A DNA stretch of 33,308 nt from contig CANQSY010000013.1 in the NCBI GenBank assembly GCA_947626635.1, forward strand, positions 1-33,308. The letters are read 5' to 3'. Of this stretch, positions 1 through 8,483 are shown in pieces. Under the pieces are notes generated by a model. That model saw only the letters and a program-made list of their open reading frames with translations. It was not told the origin of the DNA and ran no database searches. Positions within the stretch are counted from its first letter, which is position 1. Every line of letters starts with the position of its first letter. The stretch is from an uncultured Akkermansia sp. (GTDB lineage Bacteria > Verrucomicrobiota > Verrucomicrobiia > Verrucomicrobiales > Akkermansiaceae). A program made the position numbers and the translations under genes.

Positions 1-72
1 TGCGGAACACTTCGGTACACTAATTATGTCCGAACGCTTTTCTTTTTTCGGTACACTATTTTTGTCCGATCA
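1..72. mobile_element. Probable insertion-sequence terminus (possibly IS21-like), element body outside window
   Basis: Two 23-nt direct repeats, TTCGGTACACTAATTATGTCCGA (11-33) and TTCGGTACACTATTTTTGTCCGA (47-69), 21/23 identical and 36 bp apart. On the reverse strand the block reads TGATCGGACAAAAATAGTGTACCGAA..., i.e. a TG-start with internal repeats, as in IS21-family ends. No transposase visible. Confidence 0.45.
11..69. repeat. Pair of 23-bp direct repeats
   Basis: Copies at 11-33 and 47-69, two mismatches. Confidence 0.9.
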
Positions 73-345
73 CGGGCTCGCTATGTGAGAGACCCATCGG
101 CGCGGAGCGTCAGAGCCTCCCATTAAGAGCCCAGAGCGGATGAGGGAGAATCAGAAGCAAGACGTCGGAGAAACAAAGCATCGAGATGGAAAAAATTCGG
201 CTTGACGGCTTGCGTCCAGTTGTGGCAGAATTCGCATGCCGCCGGAGCCCCCGGAAGTGCGGCCGAAAAACCCCGCCAGGACCGAGAGGTAGCAACGGTA
301 TTCGGACCTCATTTGTCGGGGCAGCTTCGGCGGCACCTTATTGCT

Positions 346-789
346 ATGGAAGTTATGGTCTTAGCAGCGGGGAAACCGTCCCTTGCGTACGCTCGGAGCG
401 GGGTCGAGCTGTACCGCGAGAGGCTTTGTCCTTTCGGTGGCGTGAAATTGCACTACGTGAAAAGCACGGGAGGGACGAGTGAGGTGGGCGAGCGGCTTTT
501 AGCTGCCAGCGAAGGTTGCTTGCGCATTGCGGTGGATGAGAGGGGAAAGAACCTCACTACCCGGGAATGGGAGGCTCAATGGCGTGATTGGGAGTTGCAT
601 TCTGTGAAGCGCATCGCCTTTCTCATCGGCTCAGCGGATGGACACAGCGAACAGCTACGAGAGACATGCAACCTCGTCGTTTCCTTAGGAAGACACACGA
701 TGCAACATGAGTTAGCCCTTGTTGTGCTGCTGGAGCAAATTTATCGTATCCGCACCCTGCTTGTCGGATCCCCCTACCATAGAGATTGA
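346..789 (+). CDS. rlmH: 23S rRNA (pseudouridine1915-N3)-methyltransferase RlmH (SPOUT family)
   Basis: In-frame ATG at 346 gives [15 protein letters not shown]...LAVDERGK-type motif ([23 protein letters not shown]), [10 protein letters not shown] and [28 protein letters not shown]-terminus typical of RlmH. Confidence 0.9.
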   Translation: MEVMVLAAGKPSLAYARSGVELYRERLCPFGGVKLHYVKSTGGTSEVGERLLAASEGCLRIAVDERGKNLTTREWEAQWRDWELHSVKRIAFLIGSADGHSEQLRETCNLVVSLGRHTMQHELALVVLLEQIYRIRTLLVGSPYHRD

Positions 790-867
790 TCCGGGATGCG
801 GATGGAGGCTGACACGCCGCCGCTGAGCAGAACACCAGTGCGACCGCGGTCGCATCAGGTCCATGGC

Positions 868-1542
868 CTATGCCGAGGCTTCGTTGATGAGTAATTGGCG
901 AAGTTCGTCTACGGTATGGGCGATGGGTTCGCCGGTAGCTTCCAAATCCCGCAGCACGGCGTAGCCCCAGCTCACAAGAATAAGCCGACAACCTGCATTT
1001 TTTGCCGTGTTGGCGTCGTAGAGGGAATCTCCCACGAGGGTTATTTCGTGGGCGGCTACCTCCCATTCCTCAGCTATATGCAGAAGCGCATCCGGTGCAG
1101 GCTTGCGGGGGAATTGTCCGGTGTACCCCCGGATCGGCCCCCATTCTACTTGACCGAAAAGCTGCTTGACCATGGGGTGCGTGACGTCGTGAGGCTTGTT
1201 GGAAAGAATTCCGAGGCGTGCGCCGAGTGTATTCAGTTCGTGGAGAAGTCCCGCGATACCGGGGTAGGGGAGGGACGCCTCGCCTTGCCAACAATGCGGG
1301 TACTCAATCCGGAAGTTTTCGTGCAGTTTGTCCAGCAGGGCAGGCGGCGCCTCCTGCGCATCCCTGTACCCGAGAGCCTGAGCGCAAAGACTGCGCGCGC
1401 CGCGACCGATCATCCCTCGCACGGCGGATTCGGCATGAGGAGTCAGTCCCAGGTTGGCAAGTGCCCGGTTCAGTCCGGTCGCTATGCCGGGCAAGGTATC
1501 TGCCAAGGTGCCGTCCAGGTCAAAGACAATGTGTCTGTGCAT
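868..1542 (-). CDS. HAD-superfamily hydrolase, phosphoglycolate phosphatase-like
   Basis: DLDGTLADT motif I, ILSNKP motif II, KPAPDALL and VGDSLYDANTAKNAG motif IV. ATGA overlap with the upstream lpxA stop. Confidence 0.88.
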   Translation of the reverse strand: MHRHIVFDLDGTLADTLPGIATGLNRALANLGLTPHAESAVRGMIGRGARSLCAQALGYRDAQEAPPALLDKLHENFRIEYPHCWQGEASLPYPGIAGLLHELNTLGARLGILSNKPHDVTHPMVKQLFGQVEWGPIRGYTGQFPRKPAPDALLHIAEEWEVAAHEITLVGDSLYDANTAKNAGCRLILVSWGYAVLRDLEATGEPIAHTVDELRQLLINEASA

Positions 1543-2324
1543 CAGTGCAAGAATCCGCGCTCCGATTCATTGAGGAAGCGTATTAGATTGCGGACGAGCT
1601 CATTGGCTCCGTACTGCTCATCGGATGTTATGGCTTCAATCCCCTCGTGGATATTGCATCCCTTGTGCAGGAAAAGTTTGCGGTAGGCGAACTTAAGAGC
1701 CTGTACGTCCTGTTCGGTGAATCCGCGTCGCTGGAGACCGATGCTGTTGACCGCACGAACCATCGCAGGAAAGCCCTCTGCAATCATGTAGGGAGGTACA
1801 TCTTGGGAGACTCGTGCACAGCCGCCAATCATGGCGTGCTCTCCCACGCGAACGAACTGATGCAGGGCTGCAAAACCACCCACGATTGCCCAGTCCCCGA
1901 TGTGGCAATGTCCTGCAACTCCCGCAAAGCCGGAGAAGATGCAGTGATTGCCCACATGACACTCGTGTCCGCAATGCGAGTTGATGAGAAAGAGGTTATT
2001 CGATCCGATGATGGTCTTGGTCTCCGACGACGTGGAGCGGTTGATGTTGCAGTTTTCACGAAATACATTATCGTCCCCTACCTCCAGATACGTCGGCTCA
2101 CCTTTATACTTCAAATCTTGCGTTTTAAGACCTATCACCGCAAAGGGAAAGAACTCATTTCTCTCACCAAACACCGTTGGCCCGCCTAACACAACATGGT
2201 TATGTAGAACGCACCCCTTTCCCAGCCGCACGTGTTCCCCTACCACACAATACGGTCCGATCTTGACGTCGTCTGCTATCTCTGCCGACGGATCAATTAT
2301 AGCTGTTGGATGTATTTCCGCCAT
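1542..2324 (-). CDS. lpxA: Acyl-[ACP]--UDP-N-acetylglucosamine O-acyltransferase
   Basis: Left-handed beta-helix hexapeptide repeats (MAEIHPTAIIDPSAEIADDVKIGPYCVVGEHVRLGKGC), NSHCGHECHVGNHCIFSGFAGVAGHCHIGDWAIVGGFAALHQFVRVG; LpxA-type C-terminus. The track start at 2342 is less likely than ATG 2324. Confidence 0.93.
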   Translation of the reverse strand: MAEIHPTAIIDPSAEIADDVKIGPYCVVGEHVRLGKGCVLHNHVVLGGPTVFGERNEFFPFAVIGLKTQDLKYKGEPTYLEVGDDNVFRENCNINRSTSSETKTIIGSNNLFLINSHCGHECHVGNHCIFSGFAGVAGHCHIGDWAIVGGFAALHQFVRVGEHAMIGGCARVSQDVPPYMIAEGFPAMVRAVNSIGLQRRGFTEQDVQALKFAYRKLFLHKGCNIHEGIEAITSDEQYGANELVRNLIRFLNESERGFLH

Positions 2325-2359
2325 GACAGCATTGTATCTCATTCAATTTCACCGTTCAA
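2325..2359 (-). promoter_or_regulatory. Sigma70-type promoter, -10 six nt from lpxA ATG
   Basis: Reverse strand: TTGAAC (2354-2359), 17 nt, TACAAT (2331-2336), GCTGTC (2325-2330), ATG (2322-2324). Confidence 0.65.
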
Positions 2360-2463
2360 GTAAAAACTGCTATTTCCGTGCACGAGCAACAGGTGAGGAT
2401 TGTCACGATCTCATTCAGCAAAAATGGAGGTAAATCCTGAAGCTTTTGCTTTACCCGGATACC

Positions 2464-3006
2464 TTAATTCATGGTATCACGGTAGAAATCAAGTACGCGA
2501 GCAGGAATTCCCTCAAATCCCGTGCGAACCACTCGCGTGGCATTCCGACCTTCGCCAACTCGACCTTCTTCCGTAGTGTATGTATGCAAACTCACTAGGT
2601 CCCCACCACGGTAAGAGCGTTGCATGTTTAATAGGTCCGAGGCTGCTATTTGAAAGTCGATCTCATTTGAATCTTTGTAATAAGCAATAGCCCTTTTATC
2701 GGTAAAAACATACGCTATGCGTTTATAGTACAGGAACCAACGAACAAAAGGATAAACCATCAAACCGATAATGAGAAGCAAAGACACCCACCGAGTCATC
2801 GCCTCTTGATGGATGAAATCGTATGCCTTTTGTAGGAATGCGTAGTTCTCTCCGTATTCGATACATCCACTCCAAAAAATCAAAAGTACCACACTTGGGA
2901 GTACGTAAAAGACGATGGGATTCACATTGAGAATAGATACTACCGGCTCCCCCTGCCAGTAGATTTTTTCGTCATCGTTGAGGAATCGCGGGTAGTTGTT
3001 TTTCAT
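2464..3006 (-). CDS. Bacterial PH-domain (bPH2/DUF304-like) membrane protein
   Basis: EKIYWQGEPVVS start, two hydrophobic TM segments, then YVFTDKRAIAYYKDS, typical of bPH2 proteins. Confidence 0.65.
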   Translation of the reverse strand: MKNNYPRFLNDDEKIYWQGEPVVSILNVNPIVFYVLPSVVLLIFWSGCIEYGENYAFLQKAYDFIHQEAMTRWVSLLLIIGLMVYPFVRWFLYYKRIAYVFTDKRAIAYYKDSNEIDFQIAASDLLNMQRSYRGGDLVSLHTYTTEEGRVGEGRNATRVVRTGFEGIPARVLDFYRDTMN

Positions 3007-3016
3007 CTCGACTTGC

Positions 3017-3089
<73 letters not shown>

Positions 3090-3124
3090 GCACGGATGGT
3101 ACAGGAGAAAGAGCGACGATGCAA
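3090..3124 (-). promoter_or_regulatory. Promoter of the tRNA(CAT), -10 six nt from tRNA nucleotide 1
   Basis: Reverse strand: TTGCAT (3119-3124), 17 nt, TACCAT (3096-3101), CCGTGC (3090-3095), then G1 at 3089. Confidence 0.6.
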
Positions 3125-3152
3125 GAGTAAAAATGCACGTAACGCGTCATTT

Positions 3153-5132
3153 TTAGAAGGCGCGAGGGGAAGGAGAAGGTCGACGGCGTGAAGGCGTGAA
3201 GTCCGGCTTTCTTGGTGAAAGAGAGGTCCGGAGGTAGAAAGAGGCGAGCGGATCGTAACCTCTCTGAGCCATGAGCTCATCCCATTTTTTGGGGAGAGTG
3301 ATGCGCACAGTGGCAGTGCCGCCACCCGGAACGCACATGCTCTTATTGCGGTTGGCATCGCCGGTGACAAGGAGAGCAGTTTTGCCGAGCTGCATAGTCG
3401 GAACAGTGAGGAGCGAGTCCTTCTCACTCCAGCGCAGCCAGAAGGGAGTAGTCGTTTCGTCGGCGTGCTCGGTTCGAGCCAGCTTGCGGATATGACGTTC
3501 AGGAGGGTAGGTTTCAGGGTTGAACGTACTGCCGGGATTGGCGTAATAGTTAGCCCAGGCACGCTGGAGGAGGGGCATGCGCGCGGTGTTGACGAGTGCG
3601 CTTTCAAGACTCTCCTTCGTCTTGTAACCACGTGCAAAGTTAGTTGCCACCTGAGGAGTAATGAGGAAAGTTCTGTACACGCAAGGAGTTCCGCTGCCAA
3701 TGGCAAATTGCTGCTTTTCTGTGGCGTCCCAGGCCATAAGTTCCATGATTTTCACGGGGTCGTCTCCTGTAGGGGCCATATTATTTCCCCAGTTCAAAGA
3801 AGAAGCCATGGTCACTGTATTCTCATTGACCTGGAATCCGCGCTGCATGTGGAAGGGCAGCCAGCCGATTCCGAGGACCGTCGATTCATCCTCGGCGAGG
3901 CACCACGGCATGAGGTAGCCAAAGGTACCCATTCGGTTTTGTTTGGTATAATAACCTCCGAGGTTGAGCATAGCGAGGTTGATGAAACGACCAATTCGCG
4001 CATTAGCAATCGACGATATCTCGCCCTGTTCGTGATCAATGCCCAGCTGCCGTGCGACGGGTCCGTTGAGCCAGCAATATGGTGTCCAGGCATGAGTGCT
4101 GGCAAGAGTTCGCCGAAAATCACCATCTGTCATGGCGCGGGTGATAGCCAGCAAAACCGGCATATACTCCGGCAAACATCCCGCCATCACCCCGTTCACT
4201 GCCACATCCCTCACCCGTACTTCGCGTCGACTCGTCGGCATCATTGCTACCACACCATCCGCCACCTCATCCGTAAATTTCAGAAACTCCGCGACAGCGT
4301 CGGGCGTGGGCGGTACGATTGGTAGACCATCTGTCCAGTGTTGATTCACAAAATACTGGTTGACCTGCGCTAAATCCCCGGTAAAAACGATGTTTTTCTT
4401 CTTTGCGACAGGAGAAGCTACTTGCTCTTTCGCCGGAGCAATGGGGGTTGTGAGAGCCTTGCGAATCTGAGGCCAGAGAACTTTGCGAGTATTGTCTCGC
4501 AGCTGTTGCTCGGTATGTGAGGAAAAGGCGCCCGGGTACGTAGCCACACGTGGCTCCGTCACCCCTGCCGCATACGCTGTCAATTTCGCTTGTTCAATAA
4601 ACCCGGGTGCAGCAATCATCACCGCAGGGATACCGGCATACTCCGCTGCAATACAAGAGCCCATTTCCTTCGGCGTGCAGAGTCCGCATCCGCCATTTCC
4701 TGAAATCACGGCATCCACCTTTTCCTCTTTGAGCCGTTGTACAAAATCATCCTTCTGTTGGCGAATCACACCGGGTGAGGGCCATACACCGGCGGACCCA
4801 ATCTCACCAAGCACCAGCACACGTGCATCCGGTGCTTCCTCCAAAATGATTTTTTTGAGTTCCGGATGGGTGACGGAAGCGCGGAAACTGCCGCCCACTA
4901 TGGCTATCGTCTTGCCCGCTAAAGATGAAAGACGCGGGGCCTGTTGGATGGGCGTCACCTTGCTGCCGGCTACGGGGCAATAGACACTGTAAACAGAGGT
5001 GGGGGCGTTGCCCTTTGTCGGCACGAGACACGTGCTGCCGCCGTCGCACACAACTTCTGCAGCGGATGGTTGCGCAAAAAAACACCCGGCGGCTATGCTA
5101 CAACCCATTATCTTCTTCCAAATATGAGACAT
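3153..5132 (-). CDS. Exported fusion of UGSC-like (seleno)protein domain (Cys form, CGLC) and its usual partner DGLP-V-PPT domain
   Basis: Signal-peptide-like N-terminus (KKIMGCSIAAGCFFAQPSAAE); UGSC-like region LSSLAGKTIAIVGG...VDAVISGNGGCGLCTPKEMGSCIAAEYAGIPAVMI; second half NQHWTDGLPIVPPTPDAVAEFL...VRDVAVNGVMAGCLPEYMPVLLAITRAM...LNGPVARQLGI. The track start at 5135 is a GTG next to ATG 5132. Confidence 0.75.
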   Translation of the reverse strand: MSHIWKKIMGCSIAAGCFFAQPSAAEVVCDGGSTCLVPTKGNAPTSVYSVYCPVAGSKVTPIQQAPRLSSLAGKTIAIVGGSFRASVTHPELKKIILEEAPDARVLVLGEIGSAGVWPSPGVIRQQKDDFVQRLKEEKVDAVISGNGGCGLCTPKEMGSCIAAEYAGIPAVMIAAPGFIEQAKLTAYAAGVTEPRVATYPGAFSSHTEQQLRDNTRKVLWPQIRKALTTPIAPAKEQVASPVAKKKNIVFTGDLAQVNQYFVNQHWTDGLPIVPPTPDAVAEFLKFTDEVADGVVAMMPTSRREVRVRDVAVNGVMAGCLPEYMPVLLAITRAMTDGDFRRTLASTHAWTPYCWLNGPVARQLGIDHEQGEISSIANARIGRFINLAMLNLGGYYTKQNRMGTFGYLMPWCLAEDESTVLGIGWLPFHMQRGFQVNENTVTMASSLNWGNNMAPTGDDPVKIMELMAWDATEKQQFAIGSGTPCVYRTFLITPQVATNFARGYKTKESLESALVNTARMPLLQRAWANYYANPGSTFNPETYPPERHIRKLARTEHADETTTPFWLRWSEKDSLLTVPTMQLGKTALLVTGDANRNKSMCVPGGGTATVRITLPKKWDELMAQRGYDPLASFYLRTSLSPRKPDFTPSRRRPSPSPRAF

Positions 5133-5322
5133 CACATTCTAGTGTACGAATTTTCTTTCGGAATTCTACGCTTTGTTTCAAAGATACAACAGCACACCGG
5201 CGAGAGTCCACGTACCCGCTGGCGTTCATTATTGCCCTCAACCGCTCCTATACTCCATCAACGTTTGCGTTCCGCTTTCACGTGTGGTATGTACGTCCGT
5301 CGCGCGCGCGTGGGGAAACGGC

Positions 5323-5356
5323 TTGACAGAAAAAGAGAGGCTCTTATGATAGGAGC
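5323..5356 (+). promoter_or_regulatory. Sigma70-type promoter, -10 six nt from ATG 5357
   Basis: TTGACA (5323-5328), 16 nt, TATGAT (5345-5350), AGGAGC, ATG (5357). Confidence 0.65.
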
Positions 5357-7405
5357 ATGAAGACGAAGATAATCGCTGTTTCGTTGTGCGCCCTGTTGGG
5401 TGTGAGTGAGTGGACCATTGGCAGCACGACGCAGGAAGTACTCAATGTTTTGGCGGAACCACAGCCGGTTGTACAAGTGAACGCGACAGAACGAGGAACA
5501 GCGCTGCCGGCGTTACGGTATATGCCGGCAGATGCGGAGGGAGTGATAGCTATGGTGAGGCAGGACGATTCACCGTTGAGCAACGTCCTCTTTGACGAAT
5601 TATTCAAAAGCGGAATAAAGTCGGAAGGGAAGGAGAATGGCGTGGGAAGTCTTGCAATCTCTCTGGGAAGAGGGACGGGAGAAACCATTAAGAACTTCAA
5701 GTCCTTGCTCAGCACGGATACAGAGACCTCGGATGGAAGCCAGCTTCTTGACCTGTGGATACAAAACCCGCAGGACAACAACTATCCTGCTGTGGATCCC
5801 GACGGAACGGCGGAAGAACTCGGTGATGATGGAGATGCGACACATGAGGATATCGACGCACCGCAGCCATTAAGCGCCGCTGCGCAAATGCGCCGAGACA
5901 TCATCGGTGGTATCCTCGCAAAGGCACGTCGTGAACAGTTGGCTTTTACGGAGGAGATGCTCAGTGAATTGACCATTGCTCCCATTTATATCGCGCTCAC
6001 GCCCCATCCGGGAAAGGAAAGGGAATTCGCCGAATGGTGCGCTGATACCATGGCGAGTGTGACACATTGCGACGAGGGCGATACGCCGGAACAGGTAGGA
6101 GATTTCAGAGGCGTAAGCACATCTCTGGCTCGATTGATCGACAGGTACTTGGATGATCGACAACTCGACGAGCAGACGGCGTCGATCCTGCGCGAAAGTG
6201 TGAAAGAAAAACGTCTCTATGTACTTGCCAAGCAGGAGGAGGCCGCTTTGCTCATCTGTGTTTGCCAAAATCCGGCACAGATGCAATTCCCGCAGAGCAT
6301 ACAGGAAAGCGCGGTTACTACGCGGCATTTGACGGATATGGATGCCCATGCCCGCGATACCGAGGTTGTACTATGGCTGGGGAGTGACATCATGCAGCGC
6401 TTCAACCTCGACGATACCGGTTCTGTTCTGTGGTGCGTGCAGGAAGTGTTTTCCGTCTATGCGCAAAAAGACGCACCCAACGCCCCCGTGTACGCGGCGG
6501 CGGCACGCGGGGTTGAGAGGCTCGACCGGTTCTTTGATTCGTTCCCCTCGTACGAAGGCGAAGTTTCCCTTATCATCTGGAAAGAGCAAAAAAACTACCG
6601 GGCGGATTTTTACTGTGCATCGATGGGCGCTCGGCCTCGTTCCGGCTCCCTGCCGCGCCTCGCCCTCGCGGACACTTCCGGCGCGAGTTTTTACATAGGC
6701 ACGACCGGTTGGGATACTCCTTTTGTATGGGATGGGGACGGTTTACTTGATGCGGTGTTGGATGTAGCTGCAGGCTACGTCCTCACGCTGGAGGAAGAGC
6801 AAAAGGACCGAAGCGCCTTGGCGATAAGCATCGCCAAGATGCTGTGTCCTGATCTCATCAACCTCGGAACCCATCTTTGCGCCATTAGCGGTGCCCTGCG
6901 TGGAGAAAAAGCTCTTGCCATCTTCAGCCTTCCGGGCTCCGATGATCAGAAGGAGGTTCATGCTGCAGCGTCCATGGCCGTCCGCGACCGGGCCGCGCTC
7001 GAGAAGGGCTGGCAGGATGCTCTCTCCTCATTGAAAGCAATCACGGCTAAACTTGGGTACGACCCCACCATGCTCGACCATCTTCCCATCGTGAAGAAAG
7101 ACTTGGCGGACGGATCGACGGAGTTGACGCTTGCAGTGACTTTTAGAAACTTCCTCGATGATGTACAACCCCAAATTCTTCTCAGTTCGACCGAAATGGC
7201 GTTGGTAGATGCACCGAAGACGATGCCAATTTTACAGCAGGCACAGCACAGTACGTTCTTCGCCGGCACTGCGTTCGTTCTGCGACCGGGAGAGAGGTCT
7301 CTATCTCGAGACGAACTGTCGAATCTGAAAGCTGTCTATGGCGTCTCTGTTCAGCAGGGAGAGCGCATCAGGACAAGCATTCTTTGGGAGACGAAGACGC
7401 CATGA
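5357..7405 (+). CDS. Large predicted exported protein of unknown function
   Basis: 682-aa ORF with signal-peptide-like start MKTKIIAVSLCALLGVSEWTIG; coding-like composition throughout; weak resemblance to DUF3352-type proteins (LRYMPADAEGVIAMVR). Family not identified. Confidence 0.75.
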   Translation: MKTKIIAVSLCALLGVSEWTIGSTTQEVLNVLAEPQPVVQVNATERGTALPALRYMPADAEGVIAMVRQDDSPLSNVLFDELFKSGIKSEGKENGVGSLAISLGRGTGETIKNFKSLLSTDTETSDGSQLLDLWIQNPQDNNYPAVDPDGTAEELGDDGDATHEDIDAPQPLSAAAQMRRDIIGGILAKARREQLAFTEEMLSELTIAPIYIALTPHPGKEREFAEWCADTMASVTHCDEGDTPEQVGDFRGVSTSLARLIDRYLDDRQLDEQTASILRESVKEKRLYVLAKQEEAALLICVCQNPAQMQFPQSIQESAVTTRHLTDMDAHARDTEVVLWLGSDIMQRFNLDDTGSVLWCVQEVFSVYAQKDAPNAPVYAAAARGVERLDRFFDSFPSYEGEVSLIIWKEQKNYRADFYCASMGARPRSGSLPRLALADTSGASFYIGTTGWDTPFVWDGDGLLDAVLDVAAGYVLTLEEEQKDRSALAISIAKMLCPDLINLGTHLCAISGALRGEKALAIFSLPGSDDQKEVHAAASMAVRDRAALEKGWQDALSSLKAITAKLGYDPTMLDHLPIVKKDLADGSTELTLAVTFRNFLDDVQPQILLSSTEMALVDAPKTMPILQQAQHSTFFAGTAFVLRPGERSLSRDELSNLKAVYGVSVQQGERIRTSILWETKTP

Positions 7406-7440
7406 GAGAAACGAGGAATGACTCCGGCGTGCCTTGAACG

Positions 7441-7467
7441 TCTTGGCGCCCCATTTTTGTGCCAAGA
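7441..7467. terminator. Possible hairpin (7-bp stem) downstream of the 5357-7405 ORF
   Basis: TCTTGGC (7441-7447) / GCCAAGA (7461-7467) perfect inverted repeat with 13-nt loop; no poly-T tract after it. Confidence 0.3.
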
Positions 7468-7522
7468 AACTGTCGCCTTTCATTTCGCGATCCACAGCAA
7501 AAACAGGGCAGGGAAAATAAAT

Positions 7523-7558
7523 TTGCCAAGAGAGGCGGGTGTATGGTATTCTTGAGGC
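7523..7558 (+). promoter_or_regulatory. Promoter, -10 six nt from ATG 7559
   Basis: TTGCCA (7523-7528), 18 nt, TATTCT (7547-7552), TGAGGC, ATG. Confidence 0.5.
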
Positions 7559-8413
7559 ATGGTGAAGGTAGCACTGATACAGCACGAGAGTCGGGAGAGC
7601 GTGGAGGAGAATCAGCGACGAGTCGATGGAAAAATTCGTGAGGCAGCGACGAACGGTGCGCAGATGATATGCACGCAGGAGCTATGCACCACGAGATATT
7701 TTTGCGAGGAGCAGAAAAGCGAAAATTTTGATTTGGCGGCGGAGGTGCCGGGGGAGTGGACCGAACGCTTGGGAAAGATAGCCGTAGAGTTTGGGGTGGT
7801 GTTGGTGGTATCGGGTTTTGAGAAAAGAGGTGCCGGGCTTTACCATAACACAGCGTGGGTCATTGATGCCGATGGAAAGATGTTGGGGAAATACCGCAAG
7901 ATGCATATACCCCAGGACCCAAGCTTTGAGGAAAAATTCTATTTTACACCCGGAGATGAGGGATACAAGGTTTTCGAGACGAGGTACGGTAAGATTGGCG
8001 TGCTCATTTGTTGGGATCAGTGGTTCCCCGAGGCGGCCCGGCTCACGGCTCTCCAGGGGGCAGAGATTATCTTCTATCCGACGGCGATAGGCTGGATGCC
8101 GGGAGAAGAGGAATTCCACGCCGCGCAGCATCATGCGTGGGAGACGGTGCAGTGTGGACATGCCGTGGCGAATTCCTGCTACGTCTGTGCGGTGAATCGC
8201 TGTGGGACAGAGGGAAACATCAAATTTTGGGGACAGAGCTTCGTGGCGGACTACTGTGGACAAGTGGTGGCCAAGGCTCCTGTGGATGAAGAGGCAATTC
8301 TGTATGCGGATCTGGAGCCGGAGGCCATAGAGCAGCATCGTCGTATTTGGCCCTTCTTCCGTGATAGACGCATTGATTCATACGGCGGGATTGTCAAACG
8401 CTGGGGGAAGTGA
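7559..8413 (+). CDS. aguB: Carbon-nitrogen hydrolase, probable N-carbamoylputrescine amidase
   Basis: Nitrilase-fold Glu-Lys-Cys signature: CTQELCTTRYFCEEQ, GKYRKMHIPQDPSFEEKFYFTPGD, GVLICWDQWFPEAARL; AguB-like. Confidence 0.85.
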   Translation: MVKVALIQHESRESVEENQRRVDGKIREAATNGAQMICTQELCTTRYFCEEQKSENFDLAAEVPGEWTERLGKIAVEFGVVLVVSGFEKRGAGLYHNTAWVIDADGKMLGKYRKMHIPQDPSFEEKFYFTPGDEGYKVFETRYGKIGVLICWDQWFPEAARLTALQGAEIIFYPTAIGWMPGEEEFHAAQHHAWETVQCGHAVANSCYVCAVNRCGTEGNIKFWGQSFVADYCGQVVAKAPVDEEAILYADLEPEAIEQHRRIWPFFRDRRIDSYGGIVKRWGK

Positions 8414-8483
8414 GACGATAGAGCTCGGAGTCGTCGCGGTCGAGGGAAACCCGAGAAGTTGAACTTGGGAAAGTCATAGAAAG

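Noticed and set aside
11-69. CRISPR array at the left edge
   Set aside because: Only two repeats with a 13-nt spacer and mismatches; fits a transposon end better.
3465-4325. 286-aa plus-strand ORF opposite the UGSC fusion
   Set aside because: Antisense to a better-supported frame with family motifs.
4630-4720. Selenocysteine (in-frame TGA) in the UGSC protein
   Set aside because: The motif position is encoded as Cys (CGLC), and the ORF has no in-frame stop there, so no Sec is needed.
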